From: Achromobacter aegrifaciens
GTDB taxonomy: Bacteria > Pseudomonadota > Gammaproteobacteria > Burkholderiales > Burkholderiaceae_B
DNA length: 64,000 nucleotides
Assembly: GCF_902859735.1 (NCBI RefSeq)
Contig: NZ_CADIJY010000001.1
Location: 248,001 to 312,000 of the forward strand
Direction of reading: 5' to 3'
Numbering within the stretch: the first letter of the stretch is position 1; the number at the start of each line of letters is the position of its first letter. Below are positions 14,384 through 24,914 of the stretch, in pieces. The position numbers and the translations under genes are program-made. Below the pieces are notes generated by a model. That model was not told the origin of the DNA, did no database searches, and saw only the letters and a list, made by a program, of their open reading frames with translations.

Positions 14384-14448
14384 GGCGGAAAATGGAGCGC
14401 GCCGGCATCATCCGGGATCATCCTTCTACATGCTCCGTCCTAGCACCC

Positions 14449-16536
14449 ATGTCTGAAACGCTGTCGAACACGACCCCCGCGGTCTGCTGGGTGCGGGTGG
14501 CGCTGGACGTGCCCCTGCCGGGTCCGTTCGACTACCGCAGCGACGCGCCGGTGACGGTGGGCCTGCGGGTCATCGTGCCGTTCGGCCGCCGCAAGCTGAT
14601 CGGCGTTGTGGTGGACAACCCGGCGGAGCCGTCCTTCGACCCCAAGCAGATCCGGCCGATCGAAGAGGTGCTGGATGACCTGCCGCCCTTCGACGAGGAC
14701 TGGCTGCGCCTGGCCCGCTTTGCCGCTGACTACTACCAGCGGCCGCTGGGCGAGGTGATGCTGCCCACGCTGCCGCCGCCGCTGCGCAAGCCCACGGCCT
14801 ACCAGGGCAAGCGCTCGGCGGGCGGACCCGTGGCGCGCCTGGACGGGCGCAAGCGCAAGACGGCGCGCGCGCCGGCCCAGGCCGACCAGCCGCCGGAGCT
14901 CAACGACGCCCAGCGCGAGGCGGTGGACGCCATAGGCGCGCTGGACGGGTTCAAGCCCGTGTTGCTGCACGGGGTGACGGGCAGCGGCAAGACCGAGGTG
15001 TACCTGCGCGCGGCCGAAAGGGTGCTGGCGGCGGGACGCCAGGTGTTGCTGATGGTGCCCGAAATCAACCTGACGCCGCAGCTCGAAGGCGCGCTGCGCG
15101 CGCGCCTGGAGGCACTCGTTGGACCGGACGGTCTGGCCGTCATGCATAGCGGCCTGTCCGATGGCGAACGCTTGCAGGCCTGGACCCGCGCCCAGCGCGG
15201 CGAGGCCCGCATGCTGCTGGGCACGCGCATGTCGGTGTTCGCGCCCTTGAGCCAGCTGGGCCTGATCGTGGTGGACGAGGAGCACGACGCGTCCTACAAG
15301 CAGCAGGACGGCTTGCGCTATTCGGCGCGCGACCTGGCGGTGTGGCGCGCCCATGACCTGAATATTCCAGTAGTGCTGGGGTCGGCCACGCCGTCCCTGG
15401 AGACCTGGCAGCATGCCGAGCGCGGGCGCTACCTGCGCCTGACCCTGCCGGGCCGGGCGCGCGCCAGCAGCCTGCCGTCCATGCGCCTGATCGACACGCG
15501 GCGCCTGCAACTGAAGCAGGGCATGTCGCCGCAACTGCTGGATGCCATCGGACAGCGCCTGGAACGCAAGGAACAGTCCCTCATCTTCCTGAACCGCCGC
15601 GGCTATTCGCCGGTGCTGCATTGCCAGTCCTGCGCGTGGGTCAGCAATTGCCCGCGCTGCACTGCATTTACCGTCCTGCACCGTACCGACGGCCGCGGCC
15701 ATCGCCTGCAGTGCCATCACTGCGGCTACCAGGCCCCGGTGCCGCGCGCTTGTCCCGAATGCGGCGACCAGGACCTGGCGCCCATGGGGCGCGGCACGCA
15801 GCGGGTGGAAGAACATCTGGCGGAATTGTTTCCCGAGGCGCGCATCCTGCGCATCGACGCCGACAGCACGCGCAAGAAGGGCAGCGCCGAAGCGCTGTTC
15901 GCCTCGGTGCATGCCGGCGAGGTGGACATCCTGGTGGGCACGCAGATGGTGGCCAAGGGCCACGACTTCGCGCGCCTGGGATTGGTGGGCGTGCTGAATG
16001 CGGATTCCATGTTGTTCGCGCATGACTTCCGCGCGCCCGAGCGCCTGTTCGCGCAGCTGATGCAGGTGGCGGGCCGCGCCGGCCGCCATCAAGGCAACGG
16101 CGAGGTGCTGATACAGACCAACTACCCCGAGCAGCCGGTCTATCAGGCGCTGCTGCGGCATGACTACGCGGGCTTTGCCCGCCATGCCCTGCACGAGCGG
16201 GAAAGCACCGGCCTGCCGCCTTTCGTTTACCAGGCCCTGCTGACCGCGGAGGCGCGCGAGCTGAAGGTGGCGCTGGAATTCCTGGAGCGGGCGCGGGCCT
16301 TGCCCGAGGGTGAATGGGCGGCCGATTTTCCAGGCCTGGACGCCATCATGCTGTACGACCCGGTGCCGCTGCGCGTGGTGCGCGTGGCCAATATCGAGCG
16401 CGCCCAGTTGCTGGCGGAAAGCAGCAGCCGGCCGGCTTTGCAGGCCTTCCTGGCGTCCTGGTCGCACCACCTGCCGTACCTGGCCAACGAGGCCCGCGTG
16501 CGCTGGCAACTGGAAGTCGATCCGTTGGAAATCTGA
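14449..16536 (+). CDS. priA: Primosomal replication restart helicase PriA
   Basis: A 695-residue 3'-5' superfamily 2 helicase that recognises stalled forks and reloads the replisome. Walker A is LLHGVTGSGKTEVYLR, and the Walker B/DEAH-type motif is VVDEEHDASYKQQ. The zinc-binding insert has eight cysteines in CxxC pairs (CQSCAWVSNCPRC, then QCHHCGYQAPVPRACPECGD). Motifs V and VI lie in GTQMVAKGHDFARLGLVG and LFAQLMQVAGRAGRHQ. I chose the ATG at 14449 by likeness to the family start. No SD is visible there, and an ATG at 14392 with AGGCGGA upstream is a real alternative, adding 19 residues. The product ends with no motif missing. Confidence 0.94.
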   Translation: MSETLSNTTPAVCWVRVALDVPLPGPFDYRSDAPVTVGLRVIVPFGRRKLIGVVVDNPAEPSFDPKQIRPIEEVLDDLPPFDEDWLRLARFAADYYQRPLGEVMLPTLPPPLRKPTAYQGKRSAGGPVARLDGRKRKTARAPAQADQPPELNDAQREAVDAIGALDGFKPVLLHGVTGSGKTEVYLRAAERVLAAGRQVLLMVPEINLTPQLEGALRARLEALVGPDGLAVMHSGLSDGERLQAWTRAQRGEARMLLGTRMSVFAPLSQLGLIVVDEEHDASYKQQDGLRYSARDLAVWRAHDLNIPVVLGSATPSLETWQHAERGRYLRLTLPGRARASSLPSMRLIDTRRLQLKQGMSPQLLDAIGQRLERKEQSLIFLNRRGYSPVLHCQSCAWVSNCPRCTAFTVLHRTDGRGHRLQCHHCGYQAPVPRACPECGDQDLAPMGRGTQRVEEHLAELFPEARILRIDADSTRKKGSAEALFASVHAGEVDILVGTQMVAKGHDFARLGLVGVLNADSMLFAHDFRAPERLFAQLMQVAGRAGRHQGNGEVLIQTNYPEQPVYQALLRHDYAGFARHALHERESTGLPPFVYQALLTAEARELKVALEFLERARALPEGEWAADFPGLDAIMLYDPVPLRVVRVANIERAQLLAESSSRPALQAFLASWSHHLPYLANEARVRWQLEVDPLEI

Positions 16537-16744
16537 TCGGCTGCGGCCGGGGCCAATGCGCCGTCGATCCGATTGTTCTATGATCTTTCTCCTCTATCGC
16601 GCCGGCGCGGCAGGCCCGCCGTGGCGGCTGCGCCCGTCCCCTTTTTCTCGCGTGTTACCGGCCCGCTGACGGGCGGCCGCAAGCTTCGTGCTTGCTGGCC
16701 GCAGCTTCAATGCGGCCGCCGCGATGCATGATCACCTGACTCGA

Positions 16745-18808
16745 ATGTCCGCCAGCGAACCTATAGCCCAAGGCATGAACCCCGCTCAACGCGAAGCGGT
16801 GCTGTACCTGGACGGCCCCTGCCTGGTGCTGGCCGGCGCCGGCAGCGGCAAGACGCGCGTGATCACGCAGAAGATCGCCTACCTGCTGCGCGAGTGCGGC
16901 TATATGGGGCGCAACGTGGTGGCGCTGACCTTCACCAACAAGGCCGCGCGCGAGATGGACGAACGCGTGAAGACCCTGGTGGATCGCAAGCTGTCCAAGG
17001 GCCTGATCATCAGCACCTTCCATTCGCTGGGCGTGAAGATGCTGCGCGAGGAGGCGCGCAACGCGGGCCTGAAGCCGACGTTTTCGATCCTGGACGCCGA
17101 CGATGCCATGGCCATCATCCAGGAACTCTTGAACACGACCGACAAGGCCCGCCTGCGCCACGTGCAGGGCATCATCTCGCTGTGGAAGAACGGCTTGATG
17201 GAACCGGACGATGCCGCGCGCGAAGCCATCACGCCGGCCGACGTGGAGGCGGCCAACGTCTACCGCAGCTACGCCGCCACGCTGGCCGCCTACCAGGCGG
17301 TGGACTTCGACGACCTGATCCGCATCCCCGCGCTGCTGCTGGCCAACAACGAAGAAGTGCGTACCCGCTGGCAGAACCGCGTGCGTTATCTGCTGGTGGA
17401 CGAATACCAGGACACCAACGTGTGCCAGTACCGCCTGGTGCAGCTCCTGACGGGTTCGCGCGCCATGTTCACGGCGGTGGGCGATGACGACCAGGCGATC
17501 TACGCCTGGCGTGGCGCAACCATCGAGAACCTGGCCAAGCTGACCACCGACTACCCCAACATCAAGCTCATCAAGCTGGAGCAGAACTACCGGTCGGTGC
17601 AGCGCATCCTGGCGGCCGCAAACCAGGTGATTGAAAAGAACCCCAAGCTGTTCGACAAGAAGCTGTGGTCCGATCTGGGCGTGGGCGAACCCATCCTGGT
17701 ATCGGCCATGGACGGCGAGGAGCAGGAGGCCGAATCCATCGCCATGAAGGTGTCGGCTTCGCGCTTCGAGCGCCAGGCGCAGTGGAAGGATTTTGCCATC
17801 CTGTACCGCAGCAATCATCAATCGCGCATCCTGGAACAGGCGCTGCGCAACCTGAAGATCCCGTACACGATCTCGGGCGGGCAGAGTTTCTTCGACAAGA
17901 CCGAAGTGCGCGACGTGCTGGCCTATCTGCGCATCCTGGCCAACGACGACGACGATCCGGCCTTCATCCGCGCGGCCACCACGCCCAAGCGCGGCATCGG
18001 CCAGGCCACCTTGCAGACGCTGGGGCAGTACGCCGCAAGCCGCGAGCTGTCGCTGCTGGCGGCCGTGGCCGAGACCGGCCTGGAAAGCCTGCTGGCGCCA
18101 CGGCAGCTGGAGCCGCTGCGCACCTTCACCGAGTTCATCCGCCGCATGCAATGGCGCGCGGGCCGTGGCGCGGCCGATGCGAAGGACGCCGCGCCGTCCG
18201 AGCCCGCGGGCGTGCTGCTGGACGATCTGCTGGAAGCCATCCAGTACGAACGCCATCTGTACGAGCTGTTCGAAGAGCGGCCCGCGCAGACGCGCTGGCA
18301 GAACGTGCTGGAGCTGACCGGATGGCTCAAGCGCAAGGCCGAAGAAGACAACATGACGCTCTTCGACCTGGTGCAGCATGTGGCGCTGGTCACCATGCTG
18401 GAGCGCGGCGAGGAAGAAGAGCCCGATGCGGTGAAGATGTCCACCCTGCATGCTTCCAAGGGGCTGGAGTATCCGCACGTGTACCTCGCGGGCGTCGAGG
18501 AAGGCTTGCTGCCGCACCTGGGCAAGGATGACGAGGTCGGCGATCCGGCGCGCGCGGCCGAGAACCTGGCTTCGCGCATCCAGGAAGAGCGCCGGCTCAT
18601 GTACGTGGGCATCACGCGCGCGCAACGCAGCCTGAACCTGAGCTGGTGCAAGCGCCGCCGCCGCGCGCGCGAGGACCTGGTGCGCGAGCCTTCGCGCTTC
18701 ATCGAGGAAATGGGCCTGGGCGATGTGCGCATGCAGGAAGACGCGGCCACCGCCGCAATGAATCCCAAGGAGCGCATGGCCATGCTCAAGGCGTTGCTGA
18801 AGAAATAG
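16745..18808 (+). CDS. rep: ATP-dependent DNA helicase Rep (UvrD/Rep family)
   Basis: A 687-residue superfamily 1A helicase that helps the replisome move through obstacles. Motifs in order are Q-motif MNPAQREAV, Walker A GAGSGKTRV, Ia ALTFTNKAAREM, II LVDEYQDTN, III GDDDQAIYAWRGA, IV YRS(N)HQSRILE, V TLHASKGLEYPHVYLAG and VI YVGITRAQ. Length and the GMNPAQREAV start favour Rep over UvrD, although the two are close. The ATG at 16745 gives the usual N-terminus; in-frame starts at 16724 and 16688 are less likely. It follows priA by about 200 bp of sequence in which I see no other gene. Confidence 0.92.
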   Translation: MSASEPIAQGMNPAQREAVLYLDGPCLVLAGAGSGKTRVITQKIAYLLRECGYMGRNVVALTFTNKAAREMDERVKTLVDRKLSKGLIISTFHSLGVKMLREEARNAGLKPTFSILDADDAMAIIQELLNTTDKARLRHVQGIISLWKNGLMEPDDAAREAITPADVEAANVYRSYAATLAAYQAVDFDDLIRIPALLLANNEEVRTRWQNRVRYLLVDEYQDTNVCQYRLVQLLTGSRAMFTAVGDDDQAIYAWRGATIENLAKLTTDYPNIKLIKLEQNYRSVQRILAAANQVIEKNPKLFDKKLWSDLGVGEPILVSAMDGEEQEAESIAMKVSASRFERQAQWKDFAILYRSNHQSRILEQALRNLKIPYTISGGQSFFDKTEVRDVLAYLRILANDDDDPAFIRAATTPKRGIGQATLQTLGQYAASRELSLLAAVAETGLESLLAPRQLEPLRTFTEFIRRMQWRAGRGAADAKDAAPSEPAGVLLDDLLEAIQYERHLYELFEERPAQTRWQNVLELTGWLKRKAEEDNMTLFDLVQHVALVTMLERGEEEEPDAVKMSTLHASKGLEYPHVYLAGVEEGLLPHLGKDDEVGDPARAAENLASRIQEERRLMYVGITRAQRSLNLSWCKRRRRAREDLVREPSRFIEEMGLGDVRMQEDAATAAMNPKERMAMLKALLKK

Positions 18809-18911
18809 GGGCGGGGCGGCGGCTTGTGGAAAGCCGCGGCCTGCTCCTACACTGGACTGCGCCCGCCCCGCCGTCCGGGGGCGGCAATTCCGTGGATCGA
18901 AGGAGCGCGCC

Positions 18912-19766
18912 ATGTGTCGCTGGCTGGCTTATACCGGTAGTCCCATACAGATGGAGAGCGTGCTGTTCAAGGCCAAGCACTCCCTGATCGACCAGAGCCT
19001 GCACTCGCGGCTGGGCGCCACCACTACCAATGGCGACGGCTTCGGGCTGGGCTGGTATGGCCGTCAACACGAAGGCCGGCCGCCGGAGCCGCCGTTCCGC
19101 TACCGCAGCGTGCATCCGGCCTGGAACGACCGCAATCTGCGGGAAGCGGCGCGCGCGATCCACGCGCCGCTGTTCGTGGCGCACATCCGCGCCGCCACCG
19201 ACACGCCCGCGCAGGAAACCAACTGCCATCCGTTTCGCCACGGCCAGTGGCTGTTCGTGCACAACGGCGTCATCCGCGACTATCCGTTGCTCAGGCGCGA
19301 CCTGATGCTGATGATCGCGCCGGCCTATTTCGGCTCGCTGGAAGGGTCGACGGATTCCGAGGTGATGTTCCTGCTGGCTTTGAGCTTCGGCCTGGAGGAA
19401 GACCCGCTGGCGGCGCTGGCCCGCATGGTGGGCGCGGTGGAAGAGACGGGCAGGCGGCATGGCGTGGCGCAGCCCATCAACATGACGGTGTGCGCGCTGG
19501 ACGGCCAGCGGCTGATCGCCGTGCGCTATTCCAGCGAGGCCGATTCACGCACGCTGTTCCACAACACCTGCGTGCGCCATCTGCGCCAGCTATATCCCGA
19601 CAATCCGCAGATCGCGGCGCTGGATGATGACGCATTCCTGCTGCTGTCGGAGCCCTTGACCGAGATGCCCGGCGCCTGGGAGGAAGTGCCCGAAGCTACC
19701 GCCATCATCGCGGGCGGCGGCACGGTGGCGCACTATCCGTTCGTGCCGGTGCCGCCGGGCGCCTGA
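18912..19766 (+). CDS. Class II glutamine amidotransferase (YafJ-like)
   Basis: A 284-residue Ntn-type glutamine amidotransferase. Cys2, exposed after Met removal (MCRWLAYTG), is the nucleophile. NGDGFGLGWYG and HIRAATDTPAQETNCHPF match the family. The YafJ/DUF4936-like members lack a synthase domain, as here, so the acceptor of the ammonia is unknown. The start codon is set by the need for Cys2 and by AAGGAGCGCGCC upstream. It is convergent with the dapD-like gene, with only 13 bp between the stop codons. Confidence 0.9.
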   Translation: MCRWLAYTGSPIQMESVLFKAKHSLIDQSLHSRLGATTTNGDGFGLGWYGRQHEGRPPEPPFRYRSVHPAWNDRNLREAARAIHAPLFVAHIRAATDTPAQETNCHPFRHGQWLFVHNGVIRDYPLLRRDLMLMIAPAYFGSLEGSTDSEVMFLLALSFGLEEDPLAALARMVGAVEETGRRHGVAQPINMTVCALDGQRLIAVRYSSEADSRTLFHNTCVRHLRQLYPDNPQIAALDDDAFLLLSEPLTEMPGAWEEVPEATAIIAGGGTVAHYPFVPVPPGA

Positions 19767-19779
19767 GCCGGGCCGGGCT

Positions 19780-20763
19780 TCAGTGGCCCGTATGCAGGGC
19801 CGGATTCAGCGTGCCCCAGGCGGCGGTGCGCACCAGACACTCCACGGCGCCGGTCTGAGAATTGCGGCGGAACAGCAGGCCTTGCTGACCCGCCAGCGAG
19901 GTGGCCTTCACCACCGCGCCTTCCGGCGTCAGCACGCGCGTGCCGGCGGTGACGTAGCAGCCGGCTTCCACCACGCAGTCGTCGCCCAGCGAAATTCCTA
20001 TGCCCGAGTTGGCGCCCAGCAGGCAGCGCTTGCCGATGGATACCACCTGCTTGCCGCCGCCGGACATGGTGCCCATGATGGATGCGCCGCCGCCGATGTC
20101 GCTGCCGTCGTCGACGATGACGCCGGCGCTGATGCGGCCTTCGACCATGGACGCGCCCAGCGTGCCGGCGTTGAAATTGCAGAAACCTTCATGCAGCACC
20201 GTGGTGCCGGGCGACAGATGCGCGCCCAGGCGCACGCGCGCGGTGTCGGCGATGCGCACGCCGCTGGGCATGACGTAGTCGGTCATGCGGGGAATCTTGT
20301 CCACGCCGCGGATTTCCAGGATCTGTCCGGAGGCGCGCAGATGCCAGCGCAGCGCATCCACCTGATCCACCGCGCAGGGCCCGGCCGACGTCCAGGCGAC
20401 GTTGGCCAGCACGTTGAACAGGCCGTCCAGGTTGGCGTCGTGCGGACGGATCAGCCGGTGGCTGAGCAGGTGCAGGCGCAGATAGGCGTCGTGCGCATCG
20501 ACCGGCGGTTCGTCCAGCGACGAGATCGCGGTACGCACGGCGACGATGTCGACCTTGCGGCGGGTGTCGCGGACCAGGGCGGTGGGCACATGTTCGCCCA
20601 GCGCGGCGCGGGCTTCCTCGGGCGACAGGTGGCGGGTGCCGGTGGCCGGCGAGTTGTCGGCCAGCGAGGGACGCGGATACCAGGTATCCAGGATGGCGCC
20701 GTCGGCGGCCAGCGTGGCGACGCCATAGGCGATGGCGCTGAGGGGCTTGGGGGAATCGGCCAT
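19780..20763 (-). CDS. dapD: Tetrahydrodipicolinate N-succinyltransferase, long (actinobacterial-like) type
   Basis: A 327-residue acyltransferase of lysine/meso-diaminopimelate synthesis that should succinylate tetrahydrodipicolinate using succinyl-CoA. The N-terminus AYGVATLAADGAILDTWYPRP resembles the mycobacterial DapD type rather than the shorter (about 273 residues) enterobacterial type. The middle is a left-handed parallel beta-helix of hexapeptide repeats (VRLGAHLSPGTTVLHEG, then ISAGVIVDDGSDIGGGASI). It contains the active-site-like SIMGTMSGGGKQVVSIG. The ATG at 20763 has a poor SD. It stands apart from other dap genes, so a second DapD elsewhere in the genome is possible. Confidence 0.85.
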   Translation of the reverse strand: MADSPKPLSAIAYGVATLAADGAILDTWYPRPSLADNSPATGTRHLSPEEARAALGEHVPTALVRDTRRKVDIVAVRTAISSLDEPPVDAHDAYLRLHLLSHRLIRPHDANLDGLFNVLANVAWTSAGPCAVDQVDALRWHLRASGQILEIRGVDKIPRMTDYVMPSGVRIADTARVRLGAHLSPGTTVLHEGFCNFNAGTLGASMVEGRISAGVIVDDGSDIGGGASIMGTMSGGGKQVVSIGKRCLLGANSGIGISLGDDCVVEAGCYVTAGTRVLTPEGAVVKATSLAGQQGLLFRRNSQTGAVECLVRTAAWGTLNPALHTGH

Positions 20764-20822
20764 GATGAAAGAGGAAGTGCGCAGTCTGGGTGCGTAATTC
20801 TAAGGCGAAAGGGCCGCGGTTT

Positions 20823-21821
20823 TCAGAGGCTGCCGAAGGCCCAGCGCAGGCTCAGCGACCCGGTGTGTTCGCGGTTGCCGCCGCCATACTGGCCGCCGTA
20901 GGCCAGGCCGATGACGGCCGAGCGCGACACGGCGATTTCCAGGCCGGCGCCCGCCAGCGCGGCGGACCGGGCGATGGGCGCGCCGGCGACCGTCAGCACG
21001 CTGCCGCCGTCCAGCACCAGGGTGGTTTCAGGTTGTACGTCGCCAAAGGCGCGGCGCCAGCCCAGTGTCGCGTGCAGTCTGCCGAAGGTGGGGCCGAGCG
21101 CGAAGCCGGTCTGGCCGCGCAGGCCCAGCGTGGTGGTGGTCTGCCGGATCCGTCCCGCGTCGGCCGAGAGCGCGGTGAATCCGCCCGATTCGCTGAAGCT
21201 GCGCGTGCGCACGTTGCGCACCGCCAGGCCCGCGAATGGCTCGATGGTCGCGCTTTCCGACAGCGCCAGCTCGTAGCCCAGTTCCGAAAAGGCCTGCGCG
21301 GTGTAGGCGCTGAAGTCGGCGGTCAAGGTCTGCCGGGCGATGCCGGGCATCTCGAAATGCCGCCGGGTGTCGATGTCGTGCCAGGTGTAGGAGGCGGCCG
21401 TCAGCAGGTTCAGCTTGCCGGGGCCGGCGTCGAACGACTTCTTGCCGTAGATCCCCGCGGTATAGCTGTATACGTCCACCCGCGCATCGGCCGCGTCGAT
21501 GCGGACGCGGCTGCGGGTGGCGCCCAGCGCGCCGCCCAGCCGCCAGCCGGCGCCCGCGTCGAATTCGCCGCCGCCATACAGGCCGGTGGTGCGTTGCTTG
21601 ATGCGGGCCGTGTTGGCGCCGCCTTCCAGCGTCTGCCAATTGTCGACGACGACGAGCCAGCCCGGCTGGGCCGGCGCGGGACGGGCCGGACGGTCGGCCA
21701 GCAGGCTGCGGTCCGGTTCGGCCTGTCCGGCGTGCGCGTGCGCTGCGCCAGCCGCGAACAGGACCTGCATGGCGAACGCCCGCGCCAGCAGCCGCCGGCG
21801 CACGGCTATCGGTGGCGGCAA
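20823..21821 (-). CDS. Autotransporter-type outer-membrane beta-barrel protein with minimal passenger
   Basis: A 332-residue predicted outer-membrane protein. A signal peptide ends near AGAAHAHA (about residue 30). A stretch of some 30 residues follows, and then the alternating amphipathic pattern of an autotransporter translocator begins (TTGLYGGGEFDAGAGWRLGG, then SYTAGIYGKKSFD). It ends HTGSLSLRWAFGSL, near the usual terminal aromatic. The roughly 270-residue barrel matches one domain, but the large passenger normally in front is missing. The gene starts 7 bp after the M20 peptidase stop, so it is probably the last gene of the peptide-transport operon. It may be an independent OM channel or an autotransporter remnant; the frame is intact. 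Confidence 0.8.
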   Translation of the reverse strand: MPPPIAVRRRLLARAFAMQVLFAAGAAHAHAGQAEPDRSLLADRPARPAPAQPGWLVVVDNWQTLEGGANTARIKQRTTGLYGGGEFDAGAGWRLGGALGATRSRVRIDAADARVDVYSYTAGIYGKKSFDAGPGKLNLLTAASYTWHDIDTRRHFEMPGIARQTLTADFSAYTAQAFSELGYELALSESATIEPFAGLAVRNVRTRSFSESGGFTALSADAGRIRQTTTTLGLRGQTGFALGPTFGRLHATLGWRRAFGDVQPETTLVLDGGSVLTVAGAPIARSAALAGAGLEIAVSRSAVIGLAYGGQYGGGNREHTGSLSLRWAFGSL

Positions 21822-21828
21822 GGACTGT

Positions 21829-22959
21829 TTACGCCAGTTCTTTCAGCAGCAGTTCCCAGAATTTCATGCGCTGTTCCAGCGTCGAAACCAGGATGTACTC
21901 GTTCAAGGTGTGCGCGCCGTCGCCGTCGGCGCCCAGGCCGTCCAGCGTCGGGATGCCCATGGCGGACGTGAAGTTGGCGTCGCTGCCGCCGCCCGTCATG
22001 GGCGCGTCTTCCAGCAGGAAGCCGGCGCGTTCGGCATAGCCCTGCACCAGCGCCAGCAGATCGGCGGCGGCTTCGGTCTTCACCATGGGCGGACGGTTCA
22101 GCTCCACATCGATGTCCAGTTCCACGTCCGGACCCACGGCGCACAGCTCGCGCATGCGGCGCAGCACGTCTTCGGCGGCGCCCATGTCGGGCACGCGGAA
22201 GTCGACCACGCAGCGGCACAGCGCTGGCACGGTGTTGGTCACGGTGCCGCCGGCGATGGTGCCGACGCTCACGGTGATGCCGCGGTCATAGTCGGTCATG
22301 GCTTCCAGCGCCAGCACCTGATGGGCCATTTCGCGGATGGCGCTGCGGCCCTTCTCATGCTGCATGCCGGCATGGGCCGGACGTCCCTTGACGTTCAGGT
22401 TCAGCATGCCGGTGCCCTTGCGCGCCGTGACGCACTTGCCGCCGTTGGGGCGGGCGGGTTCGCAGACCAGCGCGTACTTGGCGTTGGCGGCAAAGCGCTC
22501 GATGTGCGCGCGCGACGCGTGGCTGCCGGTTTCTTCGTCGGGCACCACCAGAAAGTCCACCGGCAGCTGGGTCGCGCCGGGGCGCGCCAGGCCGGACAGC
22601 GCCGTCAGCGCCAGGTAGATGCCGGCCTTCATGTCGTAGCCGCCCGGCCCATAGAGGCGGTCGCCTTCGATGCGCACCGGGTTCTCCAGCAGCGTGCCCA
22701 CCGGATGCACCGTGTCCATGTGCGCCAGGATCAGGATGCCGGGGCGCGTGTCGCCGGGGGCGCGGTTGGTCGCGTACAGCAGCGGACCCGTGGTCGGGCC
22801 CAGGGACGATAGCTCCACCGTCAGGCCGGCGGCCGCGGCGTAGTCGGCGATGATGCGCGCCATGGCGGCGATGCCCTCGGGGAAGTTCGAGGGCGATTCG
22901 CATTGCAGCCAGCTCTTGATGCCGGCGACGATCTGTTCAGTGCTCTGGGTGTTGGACAT
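21829..22959 (-). CDS. M20 family metallopeptidase (carboxypeptidase G2-like)
   Basis: A 376-residue dinuclear zinc hydrolase expected to remove a C-terminal amino acid (often Glu) or cleave an N-acyl amino acid or small peptide. Metal ligands and the catalytic acid appear in order: H and D in LAHMDTVHP, D in GGYDMKAG, E-E in VPDEETGSHAS, E in VCEPARPN and H in GAHTLNEY. No signal peptide is visible, so it is cytoplasmic. I use the ATG at 22959 (MSNTQSTEQ); a TTG at 22980 is in frame but unlikely. It lies 39 bp after the alpha/beta hydrolase gene and 7 bp before the barrel gene, in an operon with a dipeptide-type importer. Confidence 0.9.
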   Translation of the reverse strand: MSNTQSTEQIVAGIKSWLQCESPSNFPEGIAAMARIIADYAAAAGLTVELSSLGPTTGPLLYATNRAPGDTRPGILILAHMDTVHPVGTLLENPVRIEGDRLYGPGGYDMKAGIYLALTALSGLARPGATQLPVDFLVVPDEETGSHASRAHIERFAANAKYALVCEPARPNGGKCVTARKGTGMLNLNVKGRPAHAGMQHEKGRSAIREMAHQVLALEAMTDYDRGITVSVGTIAGGTVTNTVPALCRCVVDFRVPDMGAAEDVLRRMRELCAVGPDVELDIDVELNRPPMVKTEAAADLLALVQGYAERAGFLLEDAPMTGGGSDANFTSAMGIPTLDGLGADGDGAHTLNEYILVSTLEQRMKFWELLLKELA

Positions 22960-22998
22960 GACGGTATCGGATATCTGCAACGAAGAAAGTGGAGGCGG

Positions 22999-23903
22999 TC
23001 AGGCGACCTGCTGGCCGGCCAGGCGGGCCAGTTCGGCGGCGTCGGGCATCTTGCCGTCGAACCAGAGGCTGGCGCAGACGGCGGACATGGCGCGGCCGTC
23101 GTGGCCGATGCCCGGTACGACCTGCAGCTTCCAGCCGAACGGCACGCCGCGGCGCTCGGCTTCCTTGCGGCCGAACTCGAAGTAGTTCTGCGCGCGTGCG
23201 AAACGGTGCGGACCCTGGCGCATGGCGGCGGGTTCGGACGGCAGGTTGGGGTCGTCGGTGGCGATGTCCTGGTCGCCCGCCAGGATGGTCATCGGATAGG
23301 CCAGCAGCTTCACCAGGTGGTCTTCCGTCATGCCTACGCCGTCCATGCCTTCAGGGAAGGGATAGTCGAACGTGGGCAGCGTGTACCAGCCCGGGTTGCC
23401 GGCAGCCACGGCCTTGAACGGCGCGTGCGACTGGCTGCTCATCAGGCGGTGCACGAACTGGCCGCCGGCGGAGTGGCCGAACAGGTAGACGTTCTGGCCG
23501 TCGGTGATTTCGCCAGCGATCAGGTCCTTGATGACATTGCCCACCAACGCGTAGGTCCAGCCGTCGATGTGGCGCGGATTGCCGCCGGCCGAGAACACGC
23601 GGCCGTTGTTGTAGCTTTCCACGCCGGGCCAGATCTCGTTGGAGAAGGTCAGCGCCACGATCAGCAGCTTGTGCTTGTCGGCGGCTTCCACCCAGAAATC
23701 GCGGTACTCGTCGCCGTTGCGCAGCACGCCGTGCTGCACGATGACCACCGGCATGTCGGGCGTGTAGCCGTAGGGGCGGTAGGTCTGCAGCTTGAAGGGG
23801 CGGTCGGAGTTGCGGTCCTCGTCCACATACAGGATGGCGTTGCGGCCGGCATGGCCCAGTTCGATGGCGATGCGGTCGACGTTGGACATCTCGGAGGGTT
23901 TCA

Positions 23904-23904
<1 letters not shown>
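22999..23904 (-). CDS. Alpha/beta hydrolase
   Basis: A 301-residue serine hydrolase of the esterase/peptidase alpha-beta fold. The nucleophile elbow is GHSAG in VYLFGHSAGGQFVHRLMSS, an oxyanion region VVIVQHGVLRNGDEYR precedes it, and a probable catalytic His lies in VVPGIGHDGRAM. The start ATG at 23904 shares one base with the stop of the upstream ATPase gene, implying translational coupling; an internal ATG at 23889 is an alternative. The substrate is unknown. Its place between importer genes and an M20 peptidase suggests it acts on the imported compound. Confidence 0.85.
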
Positions 23905-24910
<1,006 letters not shown>

Positions 24911-24914
<4 letters not shown>

